A DNA stretch of 64,000 nucleotides, taken from contig JABACO010000001.1 of NCBI GenBank assembly GCA_013339895.1, forward strand, positions 29,745,847 to 29,809,846, read 5' to 3'. The DNA comes from Ephydatia muelleri (lineage: Eukaryota; Porifera; Demospongiae; Spongillida; Spongillidae). The notes under the pieces are model-generated. The model searched no databases, was not told the origin of the DNA, and saw only the letters and a program-made list of their open reading frames with translations. The position numbers were made by a program, and so were the translations under genes. Shown piece by piece: positions 54,214 through 64,000 of this stretch (its first letter is position 1; every line of letters begins with the position of its first letter).

Positions 54214-54933
54214 CATGGGCGTCGGAAGGTACAAAACATTGGTCCGGCAAATGAATAAATAATGAAGGGGGTGGGTCCCAGGGGTATGGGGGAGGGCTGT
54301 AAGGTCCCCTATCGGGGTCTGGGGCGGAGCCCCAGAAGCTTTACAAATTATGCATTATTAAAGTCCTAAACCATAAGGAATTTCACTGCAGTTCGCCGCC
54401 CAAAAAACATGCTATTTGAATTCGAAATTGCGATTAGTACATTTGAAATGCTTCAAACACTTGCATACATAATATATATATATGCATAAAATGACCAAAC
54501 TGGCTCAGGAGGTGTTCGTTACCTCGAACACACTCTTCTGCAATAACATCTATGATCAGCTGTGCTTTTCACACCACTCTGCTCTAAACGAGCGCGTTTC
54601 ACCCTTCGATCCAAACGAACGTTTTGGAAAGGGAAACGACTTAGACGGATGAAATTTCTACTGCAGACCAAGGGACTAACAATAATACCGAGCGAGCGGC
54701 ATCCATTTCTCTATTAGATATTAGAGGATCCCCAACATTGTTATACATGTACATTATCATTGCAAGTTATCACTTCATTCGTGCTTGCACAATGACAGAC
54801 GTAACAGGAAATAATTAGATGTATGCGATAGGGCGTCATGCCTTTATTAGTTAATTCATCATAAAAATATTTATTTTAGGAAAACATTGGTCCGGCGGCC
54901 GCCGGACCTGCCGGACCAGTTCCGACGCCCATG
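54214..54933. mobile_element. 720-bp non-autonomous inverted-repeat element
   Basis: CATGGGCGTCGGAA at 54214-54227 is the exact reverse complement of TTCCGACGCCCATG at 54920-54933; acattggtccggc occurs inside both ends. Outer flanks are both CATAC (54209-54213, 54934-54938), a 5-bp duplication. Interior includes a GC-rich ggtccggcggccgccggacc palindrome (about 54888-54907) and the ctggggcggagccccagaag motif. No protein gene. Superfamily not assigned. Confidence 0.75.
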
Positions 54934-55299
54934 CATACGATATCATCCGGCCGTAACAATAACATAGTTAAATAACCGTTCATGTGACCTCTGGAAGGCA
55001 GGGGCACGAGTTACAATCTAACGCGTATGACTGACGCGCATGCGTATGGTTAGATCACTAAAATCGACGATAGCCTTAGTTTGGCAGGATTTATGTAAAA
55101 GCAATGGCCTCACCTAACTTCCCTACCATACAGACGTACAATTAATTAATTAAAAGGCGAAAACAATAATATATATTTTAAAATTAATAAGCTGTTTTAA
55201 TAACGTGATAAAACTTTAAAGTGTCTTGTGAGTTTAACGGTGAAATCAGAATTTTTAAATCCCAATTCTAAGCCGAGTTATGCACTGATGTCCACAATT

Positions 55300-55662
55300 T
55301 CTGGACATGTTTCTGAATATGACAAGCAACATAAGAAGGCGCTGCGTGAGATGTTACCTCTTCTCTTGTACCCAATATTCTTTCTTCTGCTTGCAACGCC
55401 ATTATTTGGCGTTACTGTACTGAATTTTGAAAAACCAGACTATTATAACCTTAAATACAGCAATTATACAATAACAATACACACAGAGACAGCATCCATT
55501 TGGTTTGGGATTGTGGCTCCTTTTTGGAGCTTCACTACATCTCTGCTGCTCATTTCTCATTTTTGTGTTGTCAGGTGCATCAGTAAAAAAAAAGTTTTAC
55601 AATTTAGAAAAAGGGTTCAGAGAGTCAGGCAGCAATACAACACAGAAGAAGGATCGGTTATA
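55300..55662 (+). pseudogene. 7TM receptor pseudogene E, 3' half
   Basis: Resumes the 7TM family at SEYDKQHKKALREMLPLLLYP (TM6), then TM7 (WSFTTSLLLISHFCVVRCIS) and the tail RVQRVRQQYNTEEGSV, diverging from copy D at about 55662 before the last 24 residues. Most likely the other half of copy E, separated by 12.3 kb of insertions; the junction region lost only a few codons. The upstream start at 55228 is not homologous. Confidence 0.75.
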
Positions 55663-55689
55663 GGGTGTGTAACCTCCCCTGCATAATGA

Positions 55690-58069
55690 AAATCGATTTT
55701 TCCGAATACTTTTAAAACACTAATCGATTTTTCAGGTTTTTGTGGATCTGAAAATCGATTCTACAGTAGCATGTGTTTGTCATATAGAGTTTAATAAATT
55801 GTATGTCTATACCATGCACTTGTACTTATCAATAGTAATGGAAACCTAACCATCCAACACTAACCACTGAGACCAGACATCGCCATTAAAAACTCACCCC
55901 ACATCACGTACTCCACTTACAATCATCCCTCAACACTCCATTCACGTTCTCGCTATAAATGCATATCCATTAGTTTAATAATTGCGCAATGCTCTCCAAT
56001 TCGTATACATACTCAAACAGAGCGCGCATACTTACTTGAAGTGGGTAAGAAGTCTGTCATTATAAATAGGGTAATGTGAGGTATGGTCGGCAGTAGGGAG
56101 TGTTCGGCAACCGCACTTTCAACACAATACAGAGCCTCAAAGAAGACATTTCAATATTTCAAAACAGGTTAAAAACCATCCTTCTGGGTTGTCTTAGGAC
56201 GCAGTAAGTATAGTTTAAAGCAACTACGCTCCCTTTAAATAATAACACATGGATGCCGAACACTACCTACGCTATCGCACATGCCGATCACTACCTAATC
56301 TACCCTATCTCACTCGCTAGCGCAATACTCAGATATGTTCACTTCGTACCAATGTACAATAAAACTAGTACTGGTACATAAATTTATTGCTACTAAACAT
56401 AAACACAACTCGTGGCATATACTTCGTTACTTACTTGATAAAAGCATTGAGCTAGTACACGCTGTATCCCCAATTGATGCGCATTAAATATTTAGTATTA
56501 TATTACTATCTATTTACTCAATACCTATCGAATTATAAATTGCTTCTGTATATAAAAACAACAGTGACGTATGTAACTCTAATTATGAAATACTCTTATC
56601 CGGATATTAGAATAAAACGGTATTCGAATAATGGGCGAATTGTCGATGCTGACGACCACAGCGAAACCATTACATTGAGACGGTAACGTCTCATCACGTG
56701 ACCTTACCCGTCACTCAGATGTAGGCGGATACCGTTGATATCAATACCAACGGTCCGTCTGTGGACGGAGAGTGGACGGCAACGTCCTTCCCCTCCGTCG
56801 CTCTGTCACGTCTTTAAACGTTATAATCCGTCAGTCCGGGAAATCCACGGTTAAAGGCGGTTCGCTTTTTACCGCATCGTACCGTCGGTACGTAAGGTTG
56901 GATTTCTGGCTACCGGTACTACAGCGGTACCGCTTCTACTTTCTATCCATGCAGCTTTATCGTATACGTGCACCATCCCATTCACTTTTCTCAGGGTTAG
57001 TTCTTCAAAAAACCATATACAAATACAAATGCATATAAAAAGGAAGAGCAAGTGTCAGTTTTGCTTGGTCTCCACATTAGGCAAAAAGCCGGATTCCGTT
57101 CTGTTGAAAGATAATTATGTGTAGCATCAATCATGAATGCATGAACCACAGAAGTACTTGCTTACACATTTGCGCCGGTATTGACAATCTGCGCGCGATG
57201 ACACTGGCACAAACGTGGAGCCACTCACGTCATCAAACGTTCATCTTGTGTAAAAAGTCACAGATGAGGAAAAAAGTGACCCTTGTACATACCTCATTGC
57301 GTTCCAAAGCCAAAAAAAATAAAGGTGGCTGGGTAGAGGAAATACAATTAAATAACGTACCAATAATACACCTACTAATATGTGTTCGCGTTACAACCTA
57401 TTCCTGTAGATGGAAGAAAAGTGGTTGTGATATCTTCGACACCCCAAAAATGGCACTTACGCAGCACTCATGTCTTATCATCAGTATGTGGCGAATCAAC
57501 AAGTTTATTCGGATCCATAAGTTCCACGCCAATCTTTGAACCTGAAAGTTGCTATAGAGGAGCTCAGGGGAGTTAAGGCATGGGTAGCTGTTCATTTAAA
57601 CATTTGCTTATTGCTCACGAACCTTACAACATACATGCTCAAGTATGGTATCAAATTAAAGTATTCAACACGCTGAATTTTATAATCGCCATGGTTACAT
57701 AATCACATCACGTGAGCGTGTAACAGGCTTAACGATAGAATATTTAGTTCAGCCAATAATACGGCAGTGAAGCCGGGGCGTTTTAGTTGTCATGTTTTAG
57801 ATATACACTCTAGCTAATGAGTACTTTTCATTTGTCAGTAGGATTTCCCAAACCCCAACTCTTTTACGGAGAGAATTGAAAAAAAATCACGCCAGGATTA
57901 AAACCAGTTCAATAACAAATTTTTTAAGGTCCATCCAAATAATATTTGGCTTACACCTGGCACAATCTTAAAAGAGTACTATGTTATACAAATATAGGTG
58001 TGTTCAAAATAATTTTAGCCTTACTTCTTCCTTGCCGTAAGGAAGGAATAGAGAATAAACACAGCCATT
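55690..58069. other. Intergenic
   Basis: AT-rich and unannotated. A 6-bp stem GAGACG-gtaa-CGTCTC at about 56677-56692 is followed by several gtccgtc/gacgga words (56750-56850). No supported gene. Confidence 0.3.
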
Positions 58070-58172
58070 GTCGCGCGCCGCCCGTATCCTGGCAACTACG
58101 AGCGGAGCGCATGCGCACGGTTAACGCGGGTACGATAAGCTGGATTTTCACTCAACACTCGATCAATATACA
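58070..58172 (+). promoter_or_regulatory. Possible 5' non-coding exon and promoter region of the large gene
   Basis: GC-rich segment (gcgcgccgcccg, gagcggagcgcatgcgcac) ending in tatacag|GTAAGCG, a good splice donor. The next acceptor-like site is cacatag just before the large ORF (about 58966). Inference only. Confidence 0.35.
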
Positions 58173-58874
58173 GGTAAGCGTTTTATGTTCACGCATCGTA
58201 AGGAACTGCACCCCATTTTGCATCCCTACGTTATTTCTCATGTACTGTATGAAATGCAAGCGTAGATGATTTAATTATTACTTTTAGCTTGAAAAGCATG
58301 TACCATGCGCTTACATGTATAGACAACAATCAGATATCAGATAATGATAAACATAGTGATCACAAGACCTCAAAAACTAAACAAACAATAACAAGATTCA
58401 ACGTCTTGAGAGGGGCGGGGGGGGGGTGGGGGCGGGTGGAAGGAAATATATTGCAAGTCAGAACATGTAAAACGCATGCATGTGCCTCTGCCTATACCCA
58501 ATTTATCCCAAATACATAACATCACAAGATTTGATGTCTTGCAATCTGTCTGTGGAGAGGGGGAAAAAAATTCAAATTAAGACAGCACTCACATGCTGTC
58601 ATACGCACACATGGATGCCCCCACCCCCGAAGAGCAAAGGAATGCTTGTGGTCACGTGCAATTGCATGTGCTCACACACATGAAATGTACACACTCAATT
58701 TATATACATGTGTAATACACAACATCATCGTTTGCATAAACACAAACGTACAGTATGGCAAAAAACTGTTCCATTGATATTGTACATACTGACATGTATA
58801 GCGACGTGTGGGTACACATGTATAGACACACACCCTCACACTCGGCACAATAATGCCATGTATTCATAGACACA

Positions 58875-58877
<3 letters not shown>

Positions 58878-58906
<29 letters not shown>
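58878..58906. repeat. Poly-C tract
   Basis: Uninterrupted run of about 28 C, 65 bases upstream of the large ORF. Its length is likely to be unreliable in the assembly. Confidence 0.9.
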
Positions 58907-58908
<2 letters not shown>

Positions 58909-58970
58909 ATGCACATAATAATGCCAAGTAGTCTAGTCCTTACACAATTACAACTTGCTCACATAGGTTC

Positions 58971-61900
58971 ATGAGTTCAATCTTTGTTGACTGTGGTTTT
59001 GCGAGGGCCGCAATCAAGGAGCTGTCTGCAATAATGGTTACTGATGCCACTGGAAAAGTGAAACAGGAAAGGTTGAACACTGTTACACGAAGTACCAGAT
59101 TTCAACAAATCTTCCCTGTGTTTGGGATCAATAGTGAGTATTTCACAGTAAAACCAGGGCAAACTATGAGTCACTTCGACAAACACTGTAAGGTTGTTCT
59201 TGACTGCTTCAAGCGAAGATGGAACCCTAACATAGTGCATCAATACAGGACTACCTTCAGCACCGACAAGTGGGTGGCCCTTTCTACAAAGACACAAAAG
59301 AAACATAGTCTAACCCAATGCAGAGAATGTGCCCATTCTTATGCATCATATCAGAAAGCATTTCCAGGAGCAACATGGTGCAAAAAGAGGAAGCTACCTG
59401 CTCTAGCAAAACACATGTGTGATGAGTACCTGACACAGGCGATGGGAGAAAATGAACATATGGATGTAGTTGAGGCATCTAGAGATTTAGCGGAAGGAAT
59501 AGAAAAGTCATATAAGGAGAAAGTTGGCAGGCCATTTCTTGATATAGTCACTTCCACGTATGGTAAACGTTGCACAGGAAAACAAAATGCTGCAGAGAAG
59601 AAGAAAGAACAACGCCAACTTATTAAGAAATGTGTAAATCACATGCAACAACTGAGCCAAGCAAATGTTGCCCAGATGGTACTACAGGAAGGGCTATCAT
59701 TAAGATCATACAACAGAATGCGTCTATTGCAATCATTTGAAGCACCAGGAAAACGAAGCAGTGGAAAAGTCAAGACACATTCACCATCCCTGTCAAGTAT
59801 AACATGGGATACATCAGGTGCAATGATGGAAATAGAAAACTGGGATACCACAACAAAGTTGAACTGGTCTGCACTAGCGCGAAAGTACAATGTACCTGGT
59901 CGTAATGGTGGGCAAGTGTTAAAAGAATACGCACAACGCCATGGAGTCAACACTTACCAACTTGATGGACTGGAACAGCAAAAGAGAGATAGACGAAGAA
60001 AGCTGAAAATGCCAGGAGGTGAAATCTCAGTTCCATGTGCAGGCACCGTGGAGGAAGTAAAAGAAGTGTGGAAAAGACAGATTAATGAAGGAGTGTTCAC
60101 AGTAGGAGAAGAATGTGCCCCAAGAGAGGTAACAACACTGAGCACACAGGGTGGTGAGGTTGTGACACAAGCACGTACCATACACAGCAGAAAGGTACCC
60201 CTTAAATGCATACGGGAACGACTTTTGAAATTGCACGAGCCCTATATGCGTCTGCAGTCAGATGACCAGCTCGATTCCATGTCCCGAGCTGATGTAATAG
60301 AGATCCTGAAACGGTTCCATGAGGCTGTGGATGACAGTGAGAACATAATGCACATTAGACATCGAATTAAGGGTCTACAAAGACGCCGTCATTTGGTAAT
60401 GTGGCATGATCATGGGACTATACTTGGCCAGGGGTACATATTTATTACAGTTAAAGTACTCTATGATCCAGCCATCTTTTTAACAAAGGAGGAAATGGAC
60501 CCACACAACCCCAATCTCAACATACAGGGCATCATAGAAAAGCCGGAGGTGCACATTATTGGATTTTCAAGTGCTGCCCATGAGCAACAGACAATACTCA
60601 TACAAGACAGAGTATCTTGCTTGAAAGACAGCCACATACCAATCATGTCCAGCAATGGCATTCCAGTAGAGGACACAATTCTGTATTTCACTGGTGATGG
60701 ACCTGCAAGAAATTATGAACGAGGGGTTCAACAAGGAGGAGCAATACGCTGTGGTGCATGCGGCATTCAAGCTACAATGACCAGTGATATTGCACATTCT
60801 CTTACGCTGATGTGGAGAACTCTTGAAGAACAACAGAACATAATTCTGGCAGGGCAGTTTGGCAAAAAAGCAGAACTAAAGCCCCTCAGCGGTCTATCTA
60901 AAACACAATTACAGGTGGAGCTTACCTTGAGAGGAATCGATGTCCCCAGCACTGCATTGAAAAAAGAATTAGAAGCAAATCTGCAAGGACTACTTCGTGG
61001 ATTTGTTCGCGTGCCAACATTGTTGATGAACAATCCGTGTCAAAGCCTTCAGTCACTACACCTAGAACGATACACCATCTTGGAATGCGAGCCTATGCAC
61101 GACTTGAAAGGTCACATCCACAACCTATTAACAGAGGTAACAGCATACTTAGATCCTAGTATCAAGCCACAGTGTGAAGCCATCATAGCACAAGTAATGA
61201 CAAAGGAAACAAAAAGAGCCTGTGATTACAGGCACACTGCAATACTACTCCTGATGAACTTACTTAAGTATGACGGTCAGTCACCGTTGTGCCTTATCTT
61301 CAGGACCATTGTGGAGATTAGTGAAATCATGTACAGTTCCGAAGATAAACGCACCACAAGGAGCATTCTTCGGTTCTACAATCTAACATGGTTGCATGCT
61401 ATGACATGCACAGAAGTAATGTACACACCCAGAAACATGACACCAGAAAAGTTTTTCGGGGCATACTTCCATGCACTCAGTAGTCATGCTGCTCAACAGT
61501 ACGAGGTTGTGTGCCTGAAAAGTGTGAATACAGAGAATGAAGAGAGGATACTTGGAATGGCAAGTAAAATTGCTACCACAACCTCCAACAGGAAGCCAGA
61601 AAATGTACTTCCAAATATCTTACTCAGACTACAGGCTGGTGCACAGCGTGACCGAAACACCTTGGAAGAGCAAAACAACTCTATACGAGCAGCTGCAAAA
61701 CAGCTACCACCAGCTACTAACACGACTGTCACCAAAGTGATGATGCGAAAGTATGCATTCAGCTGGCAGGCTCATCTGAATAGAATAGCTCCTTACCTGG
61801 AAGCTGGTCAGGGTGTCTGGTGGGACGATCGAGGTGACCATTGTGAATTCTTTGATGGACCACATGAGCCAGCTTTCAGGCCAGAAGGTCCTCCATTGAA

Positions 61901-62876
61901 ACATTTCAGGAACACATCTCTTGAGCTGTTGGATATCAAGAAAAGAGAGATTTTTAAAGCATTAATAGAAGTTAGTAAACTTCCTGCTGAAACACTTAGG
62001 GTATATGATACAGGGGGCTACTGCACAAAGATCATAGACAGTCTGATTCCATGCACATCTGCAATGAATGAGCCAGTTCATCCACAGACTTCTATTGAGT
62101 CCTCTTTGGCTTCAGTTTCGCATTCAGCTTCAGTTCCACATGTTGAGTCTTCATCAGCTGCAGTTCTTCACATACAGTCCTCTTCAGATTCAGTTTCACA
62201 TGTCCAGCCTTCATCAGCTTCAGTTCCACGTGTCCAGTTCTCTTCGGTTCCACGTGTCCAGTCCTCTTCAGTTCCACGCGGTCCAGTCCTCTTCAGTTCC
62301 ACGTGTCCAGTCCTCTTCAGTTCCACGTGTCCAGTCCTCTTCAGTTCCACGTGTCCAGTCCTCTTCAGTTCCACGTGTCCAGTCCTCTTCAGTTCCACGT
62401 GTCCAGTCCTCTTCAGTTCCACGTGTCCAGTCCTCTTCAGGTTCCACCTGTCCAGTCCTCTTCAGTTCCACGTGTCCAGTCCTCTTCAGTTCCACCTGTC
62501 CAGTCCTCTTCAGTTTCACCTGTCCAGTCCTCTTCAGTTTCACCTGTCCAGTCCTCTTCAGTTCCACGTGTCCAGTCCTTTTCAGTTCCACGTGTCCAGT
62601 CCTCTTCAGTTCCACGTGTCCAGTCCTCTTCAGTTCCACGTGTCCAGTCCTCTTCAGTTTCACCTGTCCAGTCCTCTTCAGTTTCACCTGTCCAGTCCTC
62701 TTCAGTTCCACGTGTCCAGTCCTCTTCAGTTTCACCTGTCCAGTCCTCTTCAGTTCCACATATGCAGTCCTCTTCAACTTCAGTTTTATCCACAACCATC
62801 TAACACAGAAATGACAGCAGTATTACAAAAAAACACTTCAAAACCAAAACTGCTGAACAAATTTGTCGTTTTCTAG
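58971..62876 (+). CDS. Large transposase-like protein with C-terminal minisatellite
   Basis: 1301 residues in the open frame. An HTH-like segment lies at about 299-330 (LNWSALARKYNVPGRNGGQV). WHDHGTILGQGYIFITVKVL is at about 485-505. YFTGDGPARNYERGVQQGG with D576 is followed by CGACG. A SAP-like segment (LSKTQLQVELTLRGIDVPST) is at about 643-672. CEPMHDLKGHIHNL is at 706-719 and YSSEDKRTTRSILRFYNLTW is at about 794. I recall this motif series from repetitive cnidarian and sponge proteins. GDGPA and PMHD are reminiscent of catalytic Asp positions in tnp2/DDE enzymes; this is inference. The C-terminus from 62225 is a 24-bp repeat whose ancestral reading, SSSVPRVQ, is lost by one-base insertions near 62280 and 62440. 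The tail after 62803 in another frame suggests the original protein ended at 63136. Confidence 0.7.
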   Translation: MSSIFVDCGFARAAIKELSAIMVTDATGKVKQERLNTVTRSTRFQQIFPVFGINSEYFTVKPGQTMSHFDKHCKVVLDCFKRRWNPNIVHQYRTTFSTDKWVALSTKTQKKHSLTQCRECAHSYASYQKAFPGATWCKKRKLPALAKHMCDEYLTQAMGENEHMDVVEASRDLAEGIEKSYKEKVGRPFLDIVTSTYGKRCTGKQNAAEKKKEQRQLIKKCVNHMQQLSQANVAQMVLQEGLSLRSYNRMRLLQSFEAPGKRSSGKVKTHSPSLSSITWDTSGAMMEIENWDTTTKLNWSALARKYNVPGRNGGQVLKEYAQRHGVNTYQLDGLEQQKRDRRRKLKMPGGEISVPCAGTVEEVKEVWKRQINEGVFTVGEECAPREVTTLSTQGGEVVTQARTIHSRKVPLKCIRERLLKLHEPYMRLQSDDQLDSMSRADVIEILKRFHEAVDDSENIMHIRHRIKGLQRRRHLVMWHDHGTILGQGYIFITVKVLYDPAIFLTKEEMDPHNPNLNIQGIIEKPEVHIIGFSSAAHEQQTILIQDRVSCLKDSHIPIMSSNGIPVEDTILYFTGDGPARNYERGVQQGGAIRCGACGIQATMTSDIAHSLTLMWRTLEEQQNIILAGQFGKKAELKPLSGLSKTQLQVELTLRGIDVPSTALKKELEANLQGLLRGFVRVPTLLMNNPCQSLQSLHLERYTILECEPMHDLKGHIHNLLTEVTAYLDPSIKPQCEAIIAQVMTKETKRACDYRHTAILLLMNLLKYDGQSPLCLIFRTIVEISEIMYSSEDKRTTRSILRFYNLTWLHAMTCTEVMYTPRNMTPEKFFGAYFHALSSHAAQQYEVVCLKSVNTENEERILGMASKIATTTSNRKPENVLPNILLRLQAGAQRDRNTLEEQNNSIRAAAKQLPPATNTTVTKVMMRKYAFSWQAHLNRIAPYLEAGQGVWWDDRGDHCEFFDGPHEPAFRPEGPPLKHFRNTSLELLDIKKREIFKALIEVSKLPAETLRVYDTGGYCTKIIDSLIPCTSAMNEPVHPQTSIESSLASVSHSASVPHVESSSAAVLHIQSSSDSVSHVQPSSASVPRVQFSSVPRVQSSSVPRGPVLFSSTCPVLFSSTCPVLFSSTCPVLFSSTCPVLFSSTCPVLFSSTCPVLFRFHLSSPLQFHVSSPLQFHLSSPLQFHLSSPLQFHLSSPLQFHVSSPFQFHVSSPLQFHVSSPLQFHVSSPLQFHLSSPLQFHLSSPLQFHVSSPLQFHLSSPLQFHICSPLQLQFYPQPSNTEMTAVLQKNTSKPKLLNKFVVF
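62225..62780 (+). repeat. 24-bp coding minisatellite
   Basis: About 22-23 copies of ccacgtgtccagtcctcttcagtt (period 24), with ccacctg or tcacctg variants. Earlier degenerate units extend back to about 62090. No stop codon falls in any plus frame nor in at least two minus frames, so the array reads as SSVPRVQS, CPVLFSST or SSPLQFHV on plus. Each unit carries CACGTG or CACCTG. Confidence 0.95.
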
Positions 62877-63136
62877 GTGTTACATGTAGGAACGAAATAG
62901 TACAGCTTGATGGCCTACGTCACAAAATCAAGATGATGAAAAGGGCAAAAAATGATCTTACAAGAACATCAATGGGAAGACAGCATGACAGGACACTGCA
63001 ATTTTTAATGACAAAGATATGTGATGAATGCCAGCGAATTGAAAGACTACCAACTGTAAGCTCAGTTGACGAAGACAGAATGAATGCTGGCAAAAAATTG
63101 TACTCCGAACTGGCACTTCAGATATCAGCAACATAA
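62804..63136 (+). pseudogene. Probable original C-terminus of the large protein
   Basis: Open frame directly following a TAA at 62801-62803, in the frame that preserves the SVPRVQ repeat. Encodes a Lys-rich, coding-like segment: AEQICRFLGVTCRNEIVQLD, LRHKIKMMKRAKNDLTRTSM and ERLPTVSSVDEDRMNAGKKL, ending at TAA 63134-63136. taacacag before it could alternatively be a splice acceptor. Confidence 0.45.
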
Positions 63137-64000
63137 TCGGAAGGGAGCCAGTTTCCATATCGCTATACTTTTTGTAAATTACGCTGTTGTAAACACTTCC
63201 ATTCATCATTGTGAGCTACGTACACGAATAATTTTGTCTACGAGTACAAGAATAAGCGTGTGTATAGTAACAAAGGTATAACGTTACGAGTATCAGCAGT
63301 GCTTTAAATAGAACGCGTTTCGAAAAAACAAGCGCTGATAGGTTTCGTGATAAACAATAGGGCAGAGGGCAGCCGGGCAGAGTTTGTTAGTTCTCAATAA
63401 CCGTTCCGAATTAAACAACGAAAGGCAAACATTGAAGACTATATCAAAACACCCGGGATAAAACGCACAAGGATCGATGTTAGAATGACAGGTCTAGACG
63501 GTGGTCCTGCTAATGTGAATAACTTACAACATGCCGTGGTAAACACGTTCGAACAGGGATGATAATGATGCGAAACAATTCAGCCGCTTTTCGGCCTCAC
63601 AATAATCTCACGTGCGCTCACGTAAAAGATGAATATCATTAATGTCATATTTCGAATTTTACCCTGGCCTTAACTGCCCTGAGGAGGACAAAGGCCGATA
63701 GCGAAACGCTTACCATATCGTGCTCTTTGCTGCGCTGATGCAGGTTGTACTTTGGCGCCAAAATAGGTTGCGATAAAATAGGTAACATCCATCGGCTACA
63801 CCACTGTTTCCCCGCCAAAAACCTATTATTAAAATAGTCACGTGAATTGGTCAAGGGACAGTTATAGTTGAATTAACCAGCAACTGTCAATCAATTGCAA
63901 TTAGCGAGCTTATACCGCTTGTTATTGGTATGCGATGTGTTGCCATGGCAATGAGGTAACAGTCCAGTACATGTATGTGCGATTTAAATCTTTTATCAGC
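63137..64000. other. Intergenic
   Basis: No gene recognised. Short inverted words caaaataggt / acctattatt around 63755-63835 flank a ggcgccaaa block. Confidence 0.3.

Noticed and set aside
62068..62814. Additional long ORFs on both strands over the 24-bp array
   Set aside because: Alternative readings of the same minisatellite; only the frame connected to the large protein is considered coding.
62827..62833. A7 run as a frameshift joining the large ORF to 63136
   Set aside because: The frame that keeps the SVPRVQ repeat already leads to 63136 past a TAA; the A run is not needed to explain it.
1..64000. tRNA or rRNA genes
   Set aside because: No cloverleaf-like A/B box pair or rRNA segment was recognised by reading; a covariance model search would be needed to exclude them.

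Overview
This window looks like gene-poor, repeat-rich eukaryotic (metazoan) DNA. There are no prokaryotic operons. Genes are interrupted or multi-exon, (CA)n/(TG)n and homopolymer tracts are common, and most coding sequence belongs to transposable elements. An expanded intronless 7TM receptor family, a MAGI-type WW/PDZ fragment and transposase families that I recall from sponges and cnidarians suggest an early-branching animal. A demosponge is my best guess, but this is inference and was not tested. The motif tacatgta recurs conspicuously.

Layout. 1-1310: 3' flank of a gene lying left of the window, then copy 1 of a CA-rich repeat (R). 1311-6533: complete Ty3/gypsy element (gypsy-1) with identical-looking LTRs and one intact gag-pol ORF; integrase precedes reverse transcriptase (Gmr1-like order). 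6534-8160: rest of repeat R and a second partial copy. 8205-10601: a foldback repeat, a rearranged 7TM pseudogene and a small hAT-like element. 11060-15102: 7TM pseudogene split by a ~3-kb insertion rich in GGGTGTT motifs. 15775-20755: second Ty3/gypsy element (gypsy-2) with canonical domain order, carrying frame breaks and a 23-bp deletion in its 5' LTR. 21316-22353: the only intact 7TM gene. 22589-24060: repeat R copy 3. 24992-26659: hAT transposase gene. 27378-36879: a 9.5-kb EnSpm/CACTA transposon with matching terminal inverted repeats and a 3-bp target duplication (CTC). It carries a decayed transposase gene, a divergent second gene, a palindromic MITE and a ~152-bp satellite. 37-40.4 kb: mostly unassigned. 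40458-42082: MAGI-like WW/PDZ exons on the minus strand, now broken. 42449-43020 and 55300-55662: two halves of a 7TM pseudogene separated by 12.3 kb. That interval contains a second, related EnSpm element (43703-49143, duplication CTA, 154-bp satellite), a transposon-derived gene fragment (51.2-52.4 kb) and a 720-bp inverted-repeat element. 58971-62876 (perhaps to 63136): a large transposase-like gene ending in a 24-bp minisatellite.

How it fits together. The ancestral substrate seems to be a tandem array of 7TM genes with shared flanks, invaded repeatedly by retrotransposons and DNA transposons, leaving one intact receptor. The two EnSpm elements share ends, subterminal repeats and second-gene exons, so the smaller is probably mobilised in trans by proteins of the larger type. 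Several frame breaks sit at homopolymers, so assembly error must be separated from true decay.
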